DNA of 64,000 nucleotides from Bromus sterilis (taxonomy: Eukaryota > Streptophyta > Magnoliopsida > Poales > Poaceae), in contig OX465600.1 in NCBI GenBank assembly GCA_950022295.1, forward strand, positions 293,057,782 through 293,121,781. The letters run 5' to 3'. The notes below the pieces were generated by a model. That model was not told where the DNA came from and searched no databases. It saw nothing but the letters and a program-made list of their open reading frames with translations. This document shows, piece after piece, positions 10,004-21,468 of the stretch. The position numbers and the translations under genes were made by a program. Position 1 is the stretch's first letter, and every line of letters begins with the position of its first letter.

Positions 10004-10972
10004 AAACTTCCGTCAAAATATTTTTGGCATGACAGATAACGATTTTCCCTCACCGCACCATGAGCTTGTACGGTTGCAAAAGAGAAGCTTTTGAATAAAT
10101 TTCGAGATGGCACAAGAAAGTCTAAGTTAGGAGTGGCCGGTAAATACCACATATAGGTAGGTATGATGGACTCAAGTGGAATAAGTGGTTTGAAAAGGAG
10201 TTTGGACACACAAGCAGAATTCCGATTAGTGCGAGTGAAGGCTAGCAAAAGACTGGGAAGCGACCAACTAGAGAGCAATAATTGTCATAATCATGCAGAG
10301 CGATAAAACAACATTGAATCGGGCATAAAAGTGATATAACTATTCTGAAATAAAAAGATCGTCAAGGCATAATAGAGTTTTAGTCATAAACATGTGTGAA
10401 CATGTGCCAAGTCAATCCAAGAATTCTCCGAAGGGAAATACCACTTCAATATGCCAAACCATGAACAATGCAATGCATGTAAATCATTTCAACAACACAT
10501 TATGCACTCTAGGTATTTGAGATCAGCCACAAAGAAAGCATGAACACCGGGAAAGCATTGTAAACATAGCACTATGTCGCTACAAGCTGGTCTCTAGATC
10601 ATAAGTACATGCATATGTACAAAAGTAGAAACAAGAGAGTTCATACCGGTTTTCCTTGTTGCGTCCCTTCCGTCGATCTTCGTCATTACTGCCTTGCCAC
10701 TTGCACGACCGAACGTGGGAAATATAATCAAATGCCATCACGGACTCGAGATGAACTCTGAAAACAAAGCAAACTAAAGAGAGAAAAGGAAATATTTTTG
10801 GGTTTTTCAAAGGTTTAGCGAAAGAAAAAGAGAAAAGAGAAATCTTTTTGTTGTTTTTGCAAATTAAAAGAACAAAGAGGAACGGGCAAAAACTCTGAAA
10901 AGATCAAAGTGAACAAAAATAAAAACGGATAATACAATGGAAAAAGTGAGAAGGGCACGTACTCCGCCAAGC
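10004..10972 (-). other. Non-coding 3' internal region
   Basis: No frame with recognisable similarity. It lies between the Athila-like frame and the truncated 3' LTR, and no polypurine tract is visible where it meets the LTR remnant. Confidence 0.5.
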
Positions 10973-12286
10973 TTAGGCATTTGGCCTAAGTTGGTAGCAG
11001 TTACTGCCCCCAGGAGCCTCCTGCTCCGTGGTGATACGGGTGATCCAAGAGTCGTACGAGCCCTCCGGTGCGTACACCGAAGTCCTCGGGTCCTCCCATG
11101 AGGAATGTCCTACGCTCCAAGCAGAAGAAGAACCCTTGCGATACTGGGTGACGGTCTCCCCCTGGAAAGGTGGGAACTCACCATGTTCCTCCTCGTCGGT
11201 CACAACCCCCTCCATGGGGTTATGCAACTGATACTGAGCAATGAACTCATCAAACTGGACATCATTGAAGGACCATCCGTCCCTGCGGGTATGATCAAAC
11301 AAAAGTGGTGCAGGTAGACGGATCTCTCGAGTAATAGTTTTTTCAAACCACAAAATATAAACAAGGTTACCCAACTCGGAAGTCGTGGTAACAAACTTAT
11401 GCCTCTTCATAGCAGCAAGATCAAGACTTGTGTATGAAAAGGGAACATCATCAGGATGCGGGGTGCCATTAAAATCCTTCAGGATAAGTGTGGCGTAAAC
11501 GCCACCAAATAAATCACCCTTGTTACCGTTCATAGCAAGGCGATGAGCAATTAAAGCACCCACATTCTAATCACTCATACCAGAGAGGGCGTTCGCATAG
11601 ATAGCGAAATCTGGTACAGAACCGTTGCTCGTGTTGTCACGAGCCAGCACCCCTCTGGCAATAAAATACGCAAAATACCTGAGATGGGGGAATAAAATGC
11701 TGGAAATCTTTGTACGCCGAATATCTCTCTCCTCCTGGCTACAGAGAGAGTTGAAGAGAGTCCTCAACTAAGAGGGATGAGTGTTCATCCTCGCCGTATG
11801 ATCAACGTGCGGCACACCTATTATAACATAAAATATTGCCAAAGGCATGGTCATAAGATTATTGTAAATTTTAAACTCAACAGTTCCAGCATCATGATTA
11901 TAACCAAAACTATTAATGAAACATGAGGTGAGCTTCTTATACTATACCACACGGCATAGTGCTAGCCGTGTCAAACCTGCATTGGCGCAAAGGCCATAAA
12001 AATCCTCCTTGATTCCTGCAGCTTCAAGAAAATCATCGCACAGATACATCATTGCGCATGCGGGACTCATGTTTTCCAACAACTCTAGGGGCACATGATC
12101 TACGTTGTAGCTCACCCTAGCAGCTGAGGGTGAAGCTGCAGCTCTAGTAACTCGATCGGAGCGCTTGGGCTTCTTCTTCCCAAGCCACCCCTTTTCTTTT
12201 CCTAGCAAACTCATTTCTGAAATTTTTGACAATTCACAAAAACAAGAAATTAAACGAAGTGAGTTGAGGCAAACTACTCTACTCAC
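10973..12286 (-). pseudogene. Athila ORF1-like protein (broken)
   Basis: The reconstructed order on the minus strand is YNVDHVPLELLENMSPACAM, FINSFGYNHDAGTVEFKIYN, FPHLRYFAYFIARGVLARDN, VGALIAHRLAMN, then a C-terminal part with WSFNDVQFDEFIAQYQ. This matches the pattern of the Athila ORF1 family (PF03078) found in grass Gypsy elements, whose function is unclear. It sits downstream of the protease, where pol would normally intervene. Breaks are a frameshift near 11945, TAG at 11768-11770 and TAG at 11567-11569. The last part is the longest open stretch (196 codons). Confidence 0.6.
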
Positions 12287-13008
12287 TTACCTAAGGCATA
12301 AACTTGCATCAAAACTTGGGAAATAAATTTCTACACATGCATGCAAGCTCATGTAAACAACACCAAGAACTACTAAATACTCACAAATGAAGCCAACACT
12401 CAAAAATCTAATTGGAGGGTTGAAGGAGTTACATACCAGGGAGTATTTGCTCAAAATCTCAGCTCAAACGAAGGGTTGTAGAGAGAGATCGAAAATCGCC
12501 TCCAAGAACAGCAAGAACGCAAGAAGAAGTGCAAAACTCGTGTTTTTGGAGAGAGAGAGAGAGGAAGAAGGAGGAAGAAGAAGTACCTACAGGTGGGGCC
12601 TATGGTCCCCAGGCGCCCTGTGGGCGCGGCCAGGGGGCTGGCCGCGCCAGCTGGCCGCCTGGGCCACATGTGCCCCCCCTGGTCAGCCCCAGGTGCTTCT
12701 GGGTCACTCTCATCGTGGAAATTTTTATTTTTAATTTTATGGATTTTTTCTGAAAACTTCACTGTTGAAAAAATTTCGGAGTTCAAAAAGCTGCGAAACT
12801 TTCCGAAAGCTTGAAGCAGTGATTAGAATTGTGAAGTTTCAAAAACATATAAACTTGGAACATCAAAGAGAATAAAAGCTAAGGCAAATGAAAACATGAC
12901 AAGCACCACTTTTTACCTATATAAAACATGCTAGCTAGCAAGGTTGATCAAGTCTTACCAACAAACCAGCGATATATAGAGAAGAAAGTCTCACCTCTCA
13001 TGAAGTGA
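12287..13008 (-). other. Gap where pol would be expected; no coding signal
   Basis: This 0.7-kb stretch joins the protease to the Athila-like frame. It contains a purine-rich run (12540-12590), a GC-rich block rich in GCGCGGCC/GGCCGCGCC (12600-12720) and AT-rich sequence. No reverse transcriptase (YxDD) or integrase motif is seen on either strand. Confidence 0.6.
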
Positions 13009-13668
13009 TCATTGCACCTTTACTTTAATGGACATTGTACCCACCATAATGGTTTTGTATTTGTGGTGCACATGTAGAGGACAATACCATTCTCCAATCT
13101 TCACGGTCTTGATATTCTCTATTGAGTTAAGGCCATGCCTTTTGTCGATCTTTTTTGGAAAATACACCGTGTGTTCTTTATCATCAACGTTGAAAGTGAC
13201 CTTTCCTTTATTGCAATCAATAATAGCACCTGCGGTGTTAAGAAAAGGTCTACCAAGAATAATGGACATGCTCCCATCTCCGGGCATGTCAAGCACAACA
13301 AAATCTGTAAGGATTAAGCAATTAGCAACTTCAACGGGAACATCCGCACAAATACCTATCGGGACGGCTGTTGACTTGTCAGCCATCTGAAGAGAGATAT
13401 CTGTAGGGATTAGCTTATCTAAACATAGCCTCTTGTAAAGAGAAAAAGGCATAACACTCACTCCTGCTCCGAGATCACATAAGGCAGTTTTGACATAATT
13501 ATTTTTTATGGAACAAGGAATGATGGGTATACCTGGATCACCGAGCTTCTGAAGAATCTTGCCACTGAAAGAGTAGTTAGCAAGCATAGTAGATATTGCC
13601 TCATTAGGAACTTTTCTTTTATTAGTAACAATATCTTTCATATATTTGGAATAAGGAGGTAACTTATA
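13009..13668 (-). pseudogene. Retropepsin-like aspartic protease of the Gypsy element
   Basis: The frame holds the active-site motif LCDLGAGVSVMP (the DLGA form usual in Athila/Tat elements), then TDFVVLDMPGDGSMSIILGRPFLNTAGAIIDC, with the ILGRPFL strand typical of the family's second half. It would cleave the gag precursor. It follows gag in a different frame with a short overlap near 13640-13668, where gag reads into a stop while the protease frame is already open. An indel is likely, but a frameshift as part of expression cannot be excluded. It ends at a stop at 13009 with no pol after it. Confidence 0.75.
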
Positions 13669-15722
13669 GCATCAGTCAAAGGAATTTGCAGAAAAAGAGG
13701 TTTCATCCATTCACAAAATTTATTATAATGCTCTTCTTCTTTAGATTTGAGAGACTTACCTGGAAAGGGCATGGGTTTCTGTACCCATGGTTCTCTTTCC
13801 TTCCTGTTTCTTCTGGCGATGAAGTCCTCCCTAGTATACTTCTTGCGTTTATCGGGTGCTTCTTCTTCTCGCACCTCGGGAGGATCATTCTTCTTCTTAT
13901 CCTTTTCTTCAGGCTCGGCACCGTCTTCAGTTTCAACATCGGAGGTAGATATGCTGTTAGGATCAACAACGGATTCTTCACTTGTAATAGGATCTTTGGA
14001 ATTGTCAGCTTCCTTGTGTTTCTTCTTCTTCTTTTTCTTCTTTGGAGTGCTAACAATCTCGTCTTCTACCTGCACTTGAGAATCTTGCTCGATCCTCTTT
14101 GGATGCCCCTCGGGATAGAGTGGGTCCTGGGTGTGTGTTCCACCCCTAGTTTTTATACCATAAGCCTGTATATCATGTTTAGCATTATTAGCAAGAAAAT
14201 ATTTTTGCACATTAGAAATCTGTTCAAGTTGAGTTTGAACCATATGAAAATGCTTAACAAGACATTTAACATCATTAACTGTTCTTTGAAGAACACCAAG
14301 TAAACTTTTGATAGCAAGGGAATTATCATGCAACTGACTTTGTATCCTCTCATTAAAATGGTCTTGCTTAATAATAATATTATTAAGCTCATCTAAGCAT
14401 TGGTCGGGAGGCTTACCTTTAGGGATGTCACTTTCAGTAAAATCAAATAGAGAGTGTACCTCTACCAAGGGAGGGTGAGTAGTAGGCTCACACATCTTCT
14501 CAATAGGAGGTAGATTTTTCACATCTTCGGCTTTAATGCCTTTCTACTTTATAGACTTCTTTGCCTCTTGCATATCTTCGGGGCTCAGGACAAGCATGCC
14601 CCTCTTCTTTGGTGGTGGAGGTGGTTCAGGGACGGACCAATCTTCGTGGTCCTTGGCGATCTTGCCCATTAATTCTTCAGCATCGTCCGGTGTTCTTTCC
14701 TTGAAAACACAACCAACACAACTATCCAAATAGGATCTAGATTCATTGGTTAGACCATCATAAAATATATCAAGTAATTCATTCTTTGGGACATCATGTC
14801 CCGGTCTAGCCTTGATTAAACCACAATACCTCCCCCAAGATTTAGGGAGGTGCTCATCCTGCAACTGTTTAAAGTTGTAAATTCTTTGCAAAGCAGCATG
14901 TTGCATATGAGAAGGAAAATATTTATCGACAAAAGATTGAGCTAAGTCCCGAGGACTCTTAATGGAACCATAAGGTAGTGCATCATACCATGCTTTAGCG
15001 TCTTCCTTCAAAGAGAAAGGAAAAAGCTTAGCCACATAAAATTTTTGTATCCTTTCATCAGTAGTAAATAAGCCACCAGACTCGGTGAGTTTGGTCAGGT
15101 GTGCTATAGCATCATCATTTTCTCTGCCATAAAAGGGGCCAGCTTCGGCTGTAGATATAAGTGAAAGATCAACAGAGAAATCATAATCAGGATCAGTGAT
15201 GCATACAGGAGATGTAGCGAATTCAGGATCAGGAGTAATCTTGTTCTTCATGGAGTGCTTTTCAAGCAGCTCCTTAACATCACCAGGGTCAGAGTCGACA
15301 CACTCTTTGAGTTCCCTCCAAAAATCATCATCAAGAGTAATATAATCATCATCAAGGATTCTCTCCTTCAGTTCATCTAAGTCTGGGTAACCAAAGGTTT
15401 TGCACGCAGGAATATAGGTAGCAGGAGTCTCAGTCTCGGACTGTGCTGCAACCTTAGTCTAAGCTTCAAGATAGTGACCAAGAAAACTAGTATCATCAAG
15501 AGTAGTGGAACCATCATAAAAAATATCGGACATAGTAACATACTCAGTAGAAGTAGCATGTGGTGGTAGTGGTGAAGCAAACTTACTTATAACGGAAGGT
15601 GAATCAAGCGTAGCGCTGGTACTCAGAACGGTACCTTTTCTTGTAGTAGATGGTAAGATCGGAACCTTGGGGTCTCCTTTCTTACCCATAGAGGATGAAG
15701 TGCAGCAGGCAGAATACTTCAA
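13638..15722 (-). pseudogene. Gag polyprotein of the Gypsy element (two premature stops)
   Basis: One frame runs from about 15722 with TAG at 15459-15461 and TAG at 14544-14546. The N-terminal third is acidic. The retrotransposon gag domain (PF03732 type) is in the middle third: FSLKEDAKAWYDALPYGSIK, LAQSFVDKYFPSHMQHAALQ and NELLDIFYDGLTNESRSYLD. The C-terminal third is highly charged with a K-rich run and ends near the protease. No CCHC knuckle is visible. Gag would form the particle that packages element RNA. The start is uncertain; a methionine before GKKGDPKVP (about 15689) is an alternative. Confidence 0.8.
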
Positions 15723-15746
15723 ATAGACTTGTAAATATTGCTATGC

Positions 15747-15764
15747 TCCCAGGCAACGGCGCCA
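15747..15764 (-). other. Primer-binding site, tRNA-Asp type
   Basis: On the minus strand TGGCGCCGTTGCCTGGGA is complementary to the 3' end of plant tRNA-Asp (...CCCCGGCAACGGCGCCA) apart from one base. It lies 12 bases inside the LTR end. Confidence 0.8.
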
Positions 15765-15776
15765 GAAAACAGTACT

Positions 15777-17163
15777 TGATGACCCTCAACTGTAGGGGAT
15801 CGTTTGTAGCGTTTTTGCGGATAAGTTTACCCAATTTATTGATTCGACACAAGGGGAGCCAAAGAGTATTTATAAGCTTTGACAGTTGAGTTGTCAATTC
15901 AACCGCACCTGAAATATACTTGCTTGCAACAAAATATTAATAGAAATTGTGATAATAGTGATAGTGGCGACAACGAAAGTAAAACAACAAAAATAAACTA
16001 GTAGTAACCAGCAGGATTAAAAACATTGTAGGCTAGGTATATGGATGGTTGGGCGCTGCTTGGATAAGAGTGAACATGTAATAGATTCTAACACGGGGCA
16101 AGGCACACAGAAAAGCAATGATCATCTAGGCAAATATCAAACATTAGACATGTATCCCGTAGGTAGTTGTGCGTGCTTGCAATAAGAACTTGCACAACAT
16201 CTTTTGTCCTACCATCCCGCTACGAACGGGGCCAAAGGGAAGTTATGGAGATTAAGGTGCTCCTGTCAAAGAGCACCTGAACAAAGCAATAAACTCAATG
16301 GATACATGAAATCCTCAAATTATGGACCATCCCCTTTGGTGTCCCAAGCTGTCACCTTTGGGATCGCCGGTTCCGGACCATAATAGGTGCATACAAATCA
16401 TAGATAGGATCAAGAACATAAATATACTCATGAAAACACAAGTGGTTCAGATCTGAAAAAATGGCACTCGGGCCCAAAGTGACAAGCATTAAGAGCAACA
16501 AGTTGTAGCAAACATGATAAACACCATAGTAGATGATAGGCAACATGCCCCCAACAATCTGACGAACTATTACATGATCAAACTCATCCAATCCCTACCA
16601 TCCCCTTTGCCTACAGTAGGGAATTACTCACACATGAGAAGAGAAGTCATGGAGGGAGGATGGAGTGGTGATGGTGATGACGATGGCGACGATCTCCCCT
16701 CTCCGGAGGCCAAATCAGCCTCCAGATTAGCCCTCCCGAGGAAGAACAGAGGGTGGCGGCGGCTTCGCGACGGAAACTGGGAAAGCGACATCTGTTTCGG
16801 GGTTTTCCCGTCACGGGAATAAATAGGGGCCTCGGTAGGGCACCAGAGGAGGGGGGAGGCCCCCAGGCGGTCAGCCGGCGCGGCCAGGGGTGGGGCCGCG
16901 CCAGCAGGGCGCCTGGAGCCCCTATGGCCCCCCTCTGGCCCCACTTGTGGTACATTGAAGCTTCTGGTGTGTGGATTTTCTGTGAATTTTCCCAGAATTT
17001 TCTGAAGCACCTAAAAATCCATAAATCTGCTAATAATAAAACCATACAGGCAGCTCTGCTGAAAATAGCGTCAGTCCGGGTTAGTTTAGTTCAAATCATG
17101 CAAGAATGACGGCAAAACAATAGCAAAAGTGTTTGGAAAAGTAGATACGTTTGAGACGTATCA
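15777..17163 (-). repeat. 5' LTR of the Gypsy element
   Basis: 1387 bp; on the minus strand it begins TGATACGTCTCAAACGTATC and ends GGGTCATCA. The first bases form GATACGT-CTCAA-ACGTATC, the same stem as in family N although the rest differs. The TATA box CTATTTAT is at 16819-16826, just after a GC-rich block. Confidence 0.9.
16819..16826 (-). promoter_or_regulatory. TATA box of the Gypsy 5' LTR
   Basis: ATAAATAG on the plus strand (CTATTTAT on the minus strand), next to CCCGTCACGGGA. The same CACGGG(G)AATAAATAGG arrangement is seen in family N LTRs. Confidence 0.6.
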
Positions 17164-17981
17164 CCATGCGGAAGGTGGAGATCCGTGTGGGATCCATTAT
17201 CTTGCTCATGTCACACATCCTGTGGCACCGGCGCTACAGGGGAAGCACTCGGCGGCAGATCCAGGTGGCGACCAGGTCGGCATGGCGCAATTCTTCGGTC
17301 ATCAGCTCAAAAATCTGGGCCACTTGGCGGTCCAGATCGGTGTCTCCCTCCCCGGGCTTCTTAGACCAGTTGTGCTTGGTCGAGGGCGGCAGAGAAAACT
17401 CCGGCAAGTTCAAGAGATCACCATTCCCCTCTAGTGTGGAGACATAGAAGTATCCCATCTGCCAGTCCTTAATGGACTGCGGTGGCTGAGGATGAGGGTA
17501 CAATCCAGATCGGCAGACGTAGATGACGACGGATCCGCATTCGGCTGTCACCTTGGTCTCTTTCCTCTTGCTGGGTTTTAGATCCACGGTGAACACCCCA
17601 GTTCCCACTCGGAAGGTGCGGAGAAAAAAGAGCCATGACCACAGCCCAACAGTGGGACGCACTCTAAGGTCGCACAGGGTGACGAAGGCCGAGAGCAACA
17701 TCATGGCGTTGGCGCCGAGGTGGTGCGGTTGCAGGCGAAAGAAGTCAAGGAAATCACAATTTTTTTTGCTCACCGGGAGCCCGAACCCGCGGTCTAAGTG
17801 TGTGAGGAACACGACGCGCTCTCCCGACGGGGGGAGCGGGCACCAGTTCGTCTTTAGGGACACGGAAATCGATGTCCATCGGGATCTTGCACGCGCGGCG
17901 GAGGAGGAGAACCTGCATCTCGGTCACATTGGAGCCCTTCCAAGCACCGCGCTGGCCGTAGGCAGCGGCGTCGTCCCCCAT
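17164..17981 (-). pseudogene. 'Putative gypsy type transposon' domain protein (PF04195-like), N-terminal part
   Basis: From ATG at 17981 the minus strand reads MGDDAAAYGQRG, GAWKGSNVTEMQ and VPKDELVPAPP. After a frameshift in the G run near 17830 it continues GERVVFLTHLDRGFGLPVSK, FLDFFRLQPHHLGANAMM and LSAFVTLCDLRVRPTVGLW. This is the conserved pattern of PF04195 proteins, which are transposon-derived and of unknown function. A TAG at 17234-17236 breaks it, and the Gypsy element interrupts it at 17164. The fragment at 8500-8701 continues the frame. The protein is therefore a relic older than the Gypsy insertion. Confidence 0.75.
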
Positions 17982-18423
17982 GGAGGTGTCGAAGTCCGTG
18001 GTAGGCGAAGAAGAGGAAGAAGATGGAGATGGTGGCGGCGGCGGGCACCAAGAGTCGCGTCCACCAATGGTGACGGCGAGTGTTGGCGGCGGCGGCGAGC
18101 AGCGAGGAGACGGCTGCCGGGGAAGATCTAGGCTTTGGCGGCAGCAGTGGCAACAACGGAGCACGCGTCGCAGCGACGGCAGAGGCAGAAGGAGGAGAGC
18201 TCGAGGAAGAAGATGAAGTGGGTGGTGCGAGCCACATCCCCACCCCCGGGCTATTTAAAGGGCCAAGGGGTAGTGGTGGGATCCGGCATGCCAAGTCTGT
18301 GGCCGGCGTGGCCTCGTGTATCACCAAAGCAACATCAGATCAGAGCACAGAAGATCTGGTGGATGGGACGGGACGTGCGCGCGTGGCTCGAGGTGAAAGT
18401 TATGTCACGTCCATCGTGGCACG
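17982..18423 (-). other. GC-rich upstream region of the PF04195-like relic
   Basis: Proline/serine-coding low-complexity sequence (GGC and GGA repeats) runs to about 18200. Next comes a TATA-like CTTTAAATAG on the minus strand at 18251-18260, then sequence with no recognised feature up to the solo LTR. It could be the leader and promoter of the relic. Open frames here are low-complexity and not called. Confidence 0.45.
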
Positions 18424-19742
18424 TGATACGTCCCAAACGTATCGATAATTTCTGCTTGTTCCATGCATGTTTTGTGTGATATTGCTATGATCTAGATACA
18501 CTTTCATACACTTTTGATCATATTTGGACTAACCTATTAACTCAGTGCACCCAGTGCCAGTTTCTATTTTCTGTTGTTTTTTTGTTCCAGGTTTTCCCCA
18601 TATTAAAATTGCTCCAAAAATTCAAGAAAAATCGGATAAAAAATCAGCACATAGGAAGACTCCAGAACCCCGAAGGATGGACGGGGGGGCCACCACCAGG
18701 TGCCCAAACGGCCACCTAGCGCGGCCTAGGGCTTGGCCGTGCCAGGGGGGCGCCTGGACTTATGGTGGCCCCCTGGTTGCCCCCCTTCGCCTATATATTC
18801 CCCGTGACGTGAAACTTCCGAAAGGAGAACCCCTTTTCGCGATCTCGCCTCTGTTCCGCCACCGCCGCGCTTCCAAGATCGGGAGCGCCAGCAGACCTCT
18901 TCCCTGCACCCTGCCGGAGGGAGGATCGACCTCCGGGAGCTTCCCCTCCACCATGGACGCTTCCCGGATGTGCCGTGAGTAGTTTCCTTTGGACCATGGG
19001 TCCGTGATCAGTAGCTATGTGATGTTCTCCTCCCCTCTTTGTTCTTCATGGTTTAGACCTCGTGAGCTGCCCTACATGATCGAGGCACATATGTAATCTT
19101 TCTGTTGTTGCTATGCTGAGTTTGATGGGATCTGATGGATTATGAGATTATGTTCAAATTATGATAGAGTAATATATTTGGTTCTTAACTTTTATAGTTT
19201 TGTTCCTAAGTAATTCTTGCATGTTCTCCGTTGCTGTTTATTGCTTTGGCCAAGTAGTAGGTAGTAACTCCAAGAGGGAACGTTATGCTCGATTGTGGGT
19301 TCGTGCCCCCTGATGACACGCTTGAGTGATAGAAACATGAGTCTAGGGGATGTGATGTTGCCACAAGGGGGAAAACAACGGTGCTTGTAACCGCGGTTGC
19401 AAGGATTGTTTACTTTACGCAAAGTTCTTTTTAATGCAGTTGTCTGTTGCTTTGGGTTTACACTTTGGGTGGGGCTCGCAACTTAATACCAACGAGATGT
19501 TCTGGATAGATATCTCAAGGTGGATGATTAGTACTAGATGCAGTTGGATTTTGGTCTACTTATTTTGGCATACTGCCCATGCTTTTGAGCCTCTTCCTTT
19601 CTTTTGTAGCATAGTTAGCATTGCGGTGTGTTTATAATCCTGTCAATTGCCCATCTGTAATTTGTTTACCTCGCATAGCAGTTTTAACATCTTTTGGGAG
19701 AGAGACATCACTAGTGAACATCACGGGACCCCGGTCCATATT
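18424..19742 (+). repeat. Family N solo LTR, left part
   Basis: Begins TGATACGTCCCAAACGTATC at 18424 and is interrupted at 19742 by the Copia element. Together with 41268-41630 it forms one LTR of about 1.68 kb with no internal region. The flanks GCACG (18419-18423) and GCACG (41631-41635) are a perfect 5-bp target duplication, so this is a solo LTR left by LTR-LTR recombination. TATA-type CCTATATAT is at 18790-18798. Confidence 0.9.
18790..18798 (+). promoter_or_regulatory. TATA box of the solo LTR
   Basis: CCTATATAT lies after the GC-rich block and before CCCCGTGACG, in the same place as in the other family N LTRs. Confidence 0.55.
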
Positions 19743-20161
19743 TGTAGGAGATTGCGCCATAGAAAACAAAAAAATTCTCTCACATGCGGAAGCAACATCC
19801 AAGATCCAATCTAGAAGATGCTAGTAACGGGGAGAGTAGATCATCATACTCTTGAAGGACACGCGCGTTGAACGTTTATTTCAACGCAGCTTGGTGAAGT
19901 TGTTGGTGAAGTTCGATCCGATCAGCACTGCAAACGAGTAGTACCTCCGGAGGCTTGCACACGTACAGCTCGATGACGTCTCCTTCTTCTTGATCCAGCA
20001 AGCGAGAGGGAGAAATAGATGGGATCGATTCCAGCAACACAACGGCGTGGTGGTGGATATGGTGAAGAGTTTCCCGCGGGCAGGGCTTCGCCAAGCGATG
20101 CACGTGAGGGAGGAGGAGGTGTGGAAGGACTTGGAGATTCTTGGTGAGCCTTTCCCTTCTG

Positions 20162-20170
20162 TTATATAGG
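20162..20170 (-). promoter_or_regulatory. Copia LTR TATA box, downstream site
   Basis: CCTATATAA on the minus strand; the equivalent in the 5' LTR is at 39994-40003 (GGCTATATAA). Confidence 0.5.
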
Positions 20171-20445
20171 CAAGGAGGTTGTAGCCACTTCAATTCCCAA
20201 GTGAAAACCCCTCTCTCATTTAAAAGATGGTAACACCTTTCTTTTAAGAGTTGTAACCCTCCCATTGAAGGGCTTCCCATTTATTAGCATAATAAACCAA
20301 GGAGGGCTGGTCACATGGACTAGTGGACCACCCTTGGTCGGCCAAAACAGGTGGGGCCCATAGTGGGACCCTTCGGAACCTTCTAGAACATTCCGACACT
20401 CCGAAAAAATCCCGAACTTTTCCGGAACCCTGAAATCAACTTGCC

Positions 20446-20455
20446 CTATATAAAT
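20446..20455 (-). promoter_or_regulatory. Copia LTR TATA box, upstream site
   Basis: ATTTATATAG on the minus strand; the equivalent in the 5' LTR is at 40278-40287. Confidence 0.45.
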
Positions 20456-21435
20456 CTTTACCTCCGGACTCTTCCGGACCTCCTCGTGATGTCTAGGATC
20501 TCATCCGAGACTCTGAACAATATTCGGACACCATTAATAAAATTATCCCAGAGTTATTCTAGCGTTACCGAACGTTAAGTGTGTGACCCTACGGGTTCGA
20601 GAACGTGCAGACATGATCGAGACATCTCTCTGATCAATAACCATTAGAGGGACCAGGATATCCATAATGACTCCCACACATTCAACGAAGATCTTTATCG
20701 ATTGAACCACTATGTCGTGGACTACTATAATCCGTACACAATTTCCTTTATCACACGATATTTTACTTACCCGAGATTCGATCGTCGGTATCGCTATACC
20801 TAGTTCAATCTCGTTACCGGTAAGTATTCTTTACTCGTTCTGTAATACAACATTCTCTGTGACTAACTCATTAGTCACGTGCTTGCAAGCGTTACCGAAT
20901 GTGCATTACCTATTGGGCCCAGAGTATATCTCACCGTCACGCGGAGGGACAAATCTCAGTCTTGATTCATGTAATTCAAAAAGTACTTTCAAAGATACCC
21001 GTAAGACATCTTTATGATCACCCTATCACGATGTGATGGTTGATGTCCCCAAAGTATTCTTCCGGTACCCGGGAATAACACAATCTCGTGGTCTAAGAAA
21101 CATGATACTTGATAATGAAATGCATGACAATATAAACTTTATGAAATGATCAATATTGTTATGCTTAGTTGGGTATGTCCATCACGTCATTCTTCTAATG
21201 ACATGATCCCATTAATTAATAAACAACTCATGTTCGTGGTTAGGAAACCATAACCATCATTAATTAACGAGCTAGTATAGTAGAGGATTACTAGGGACGC
21301 GGTGTTGTTTATGCAACCACACATGCATTATGTTTCCGGTTAATACAATTATAGCATGGAAAATAAACATATATCATGAACACGGAAATATGATAATAAC
21401 AATTGTATTATTGCCTCTAGGGCATATTTCCAGCA

Positions 21436-21447
21436 GTCTCCCACTTG
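21436..21447 (-). other. Copia polypurine tract
   Basis: CAAGTGGGAGAC on the minus strand directly abuts the 3' LTR. It is the plus-strand priming site and matches the purine-rich tract expected for this group. Confidence 0.75.
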
Positions 21448-21468
21448 TACTAGAGTCAATAATCTAGT

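Larger units (their letters stand above)
8707..17163 (-). mobile_element. Non-autonomous Athila-like Gypsy retrotransposon, full length but damaged
   Basis: The 8457-bp element on the minus strand has a 5' LTR (15777-17163), a tRNA-Asp type PBS, a gag frame, an aspartic protease, an Athila ORF1-like frame in the position of an env gene, and a 3' LTR (8707 to about 10003). Flanking pentamers CCACG (8702-8706) and CCATG (17164-17168) are a target duplication with one transition. Reverse transcriptase, RNase H and integrase are absent, so any movement needed enzymes in trans. The inner end of the 3' LTR and the polypurine tract have been lost. Confidence 0.85.
19743..21435 (-). repeat. Copia 3' LTR
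   Basis: 1693 bp. On the minus strand it starts TGCTGGAAATATGCCC (the 5' copy has TGTTGG) and ends GCAATCTCCTACA. Scattered substitutions and small indels separate it from the 5' LTR. Two TATA-type sites are at 20446-20455 (ATTTATATAG) and 20162-20170 (CCTATATAA). Two LTR promoters are known for BARE-1. Confidence 0.92.

Noticed and set aside
13686..14303. 205-codon plus-strand frame opposite gag
   Set aside because: Antisense shadow of the lysine- and glutamate-rich part of gag; its hydrophobic look comes from the reverse complement of that composition.
17854..18479. Several open frames with proline, serine or glycine runs
   Set aside because: Low-complexity shadows of the leader of the PF04195-like relic; only one frame has conserved protein pattern.
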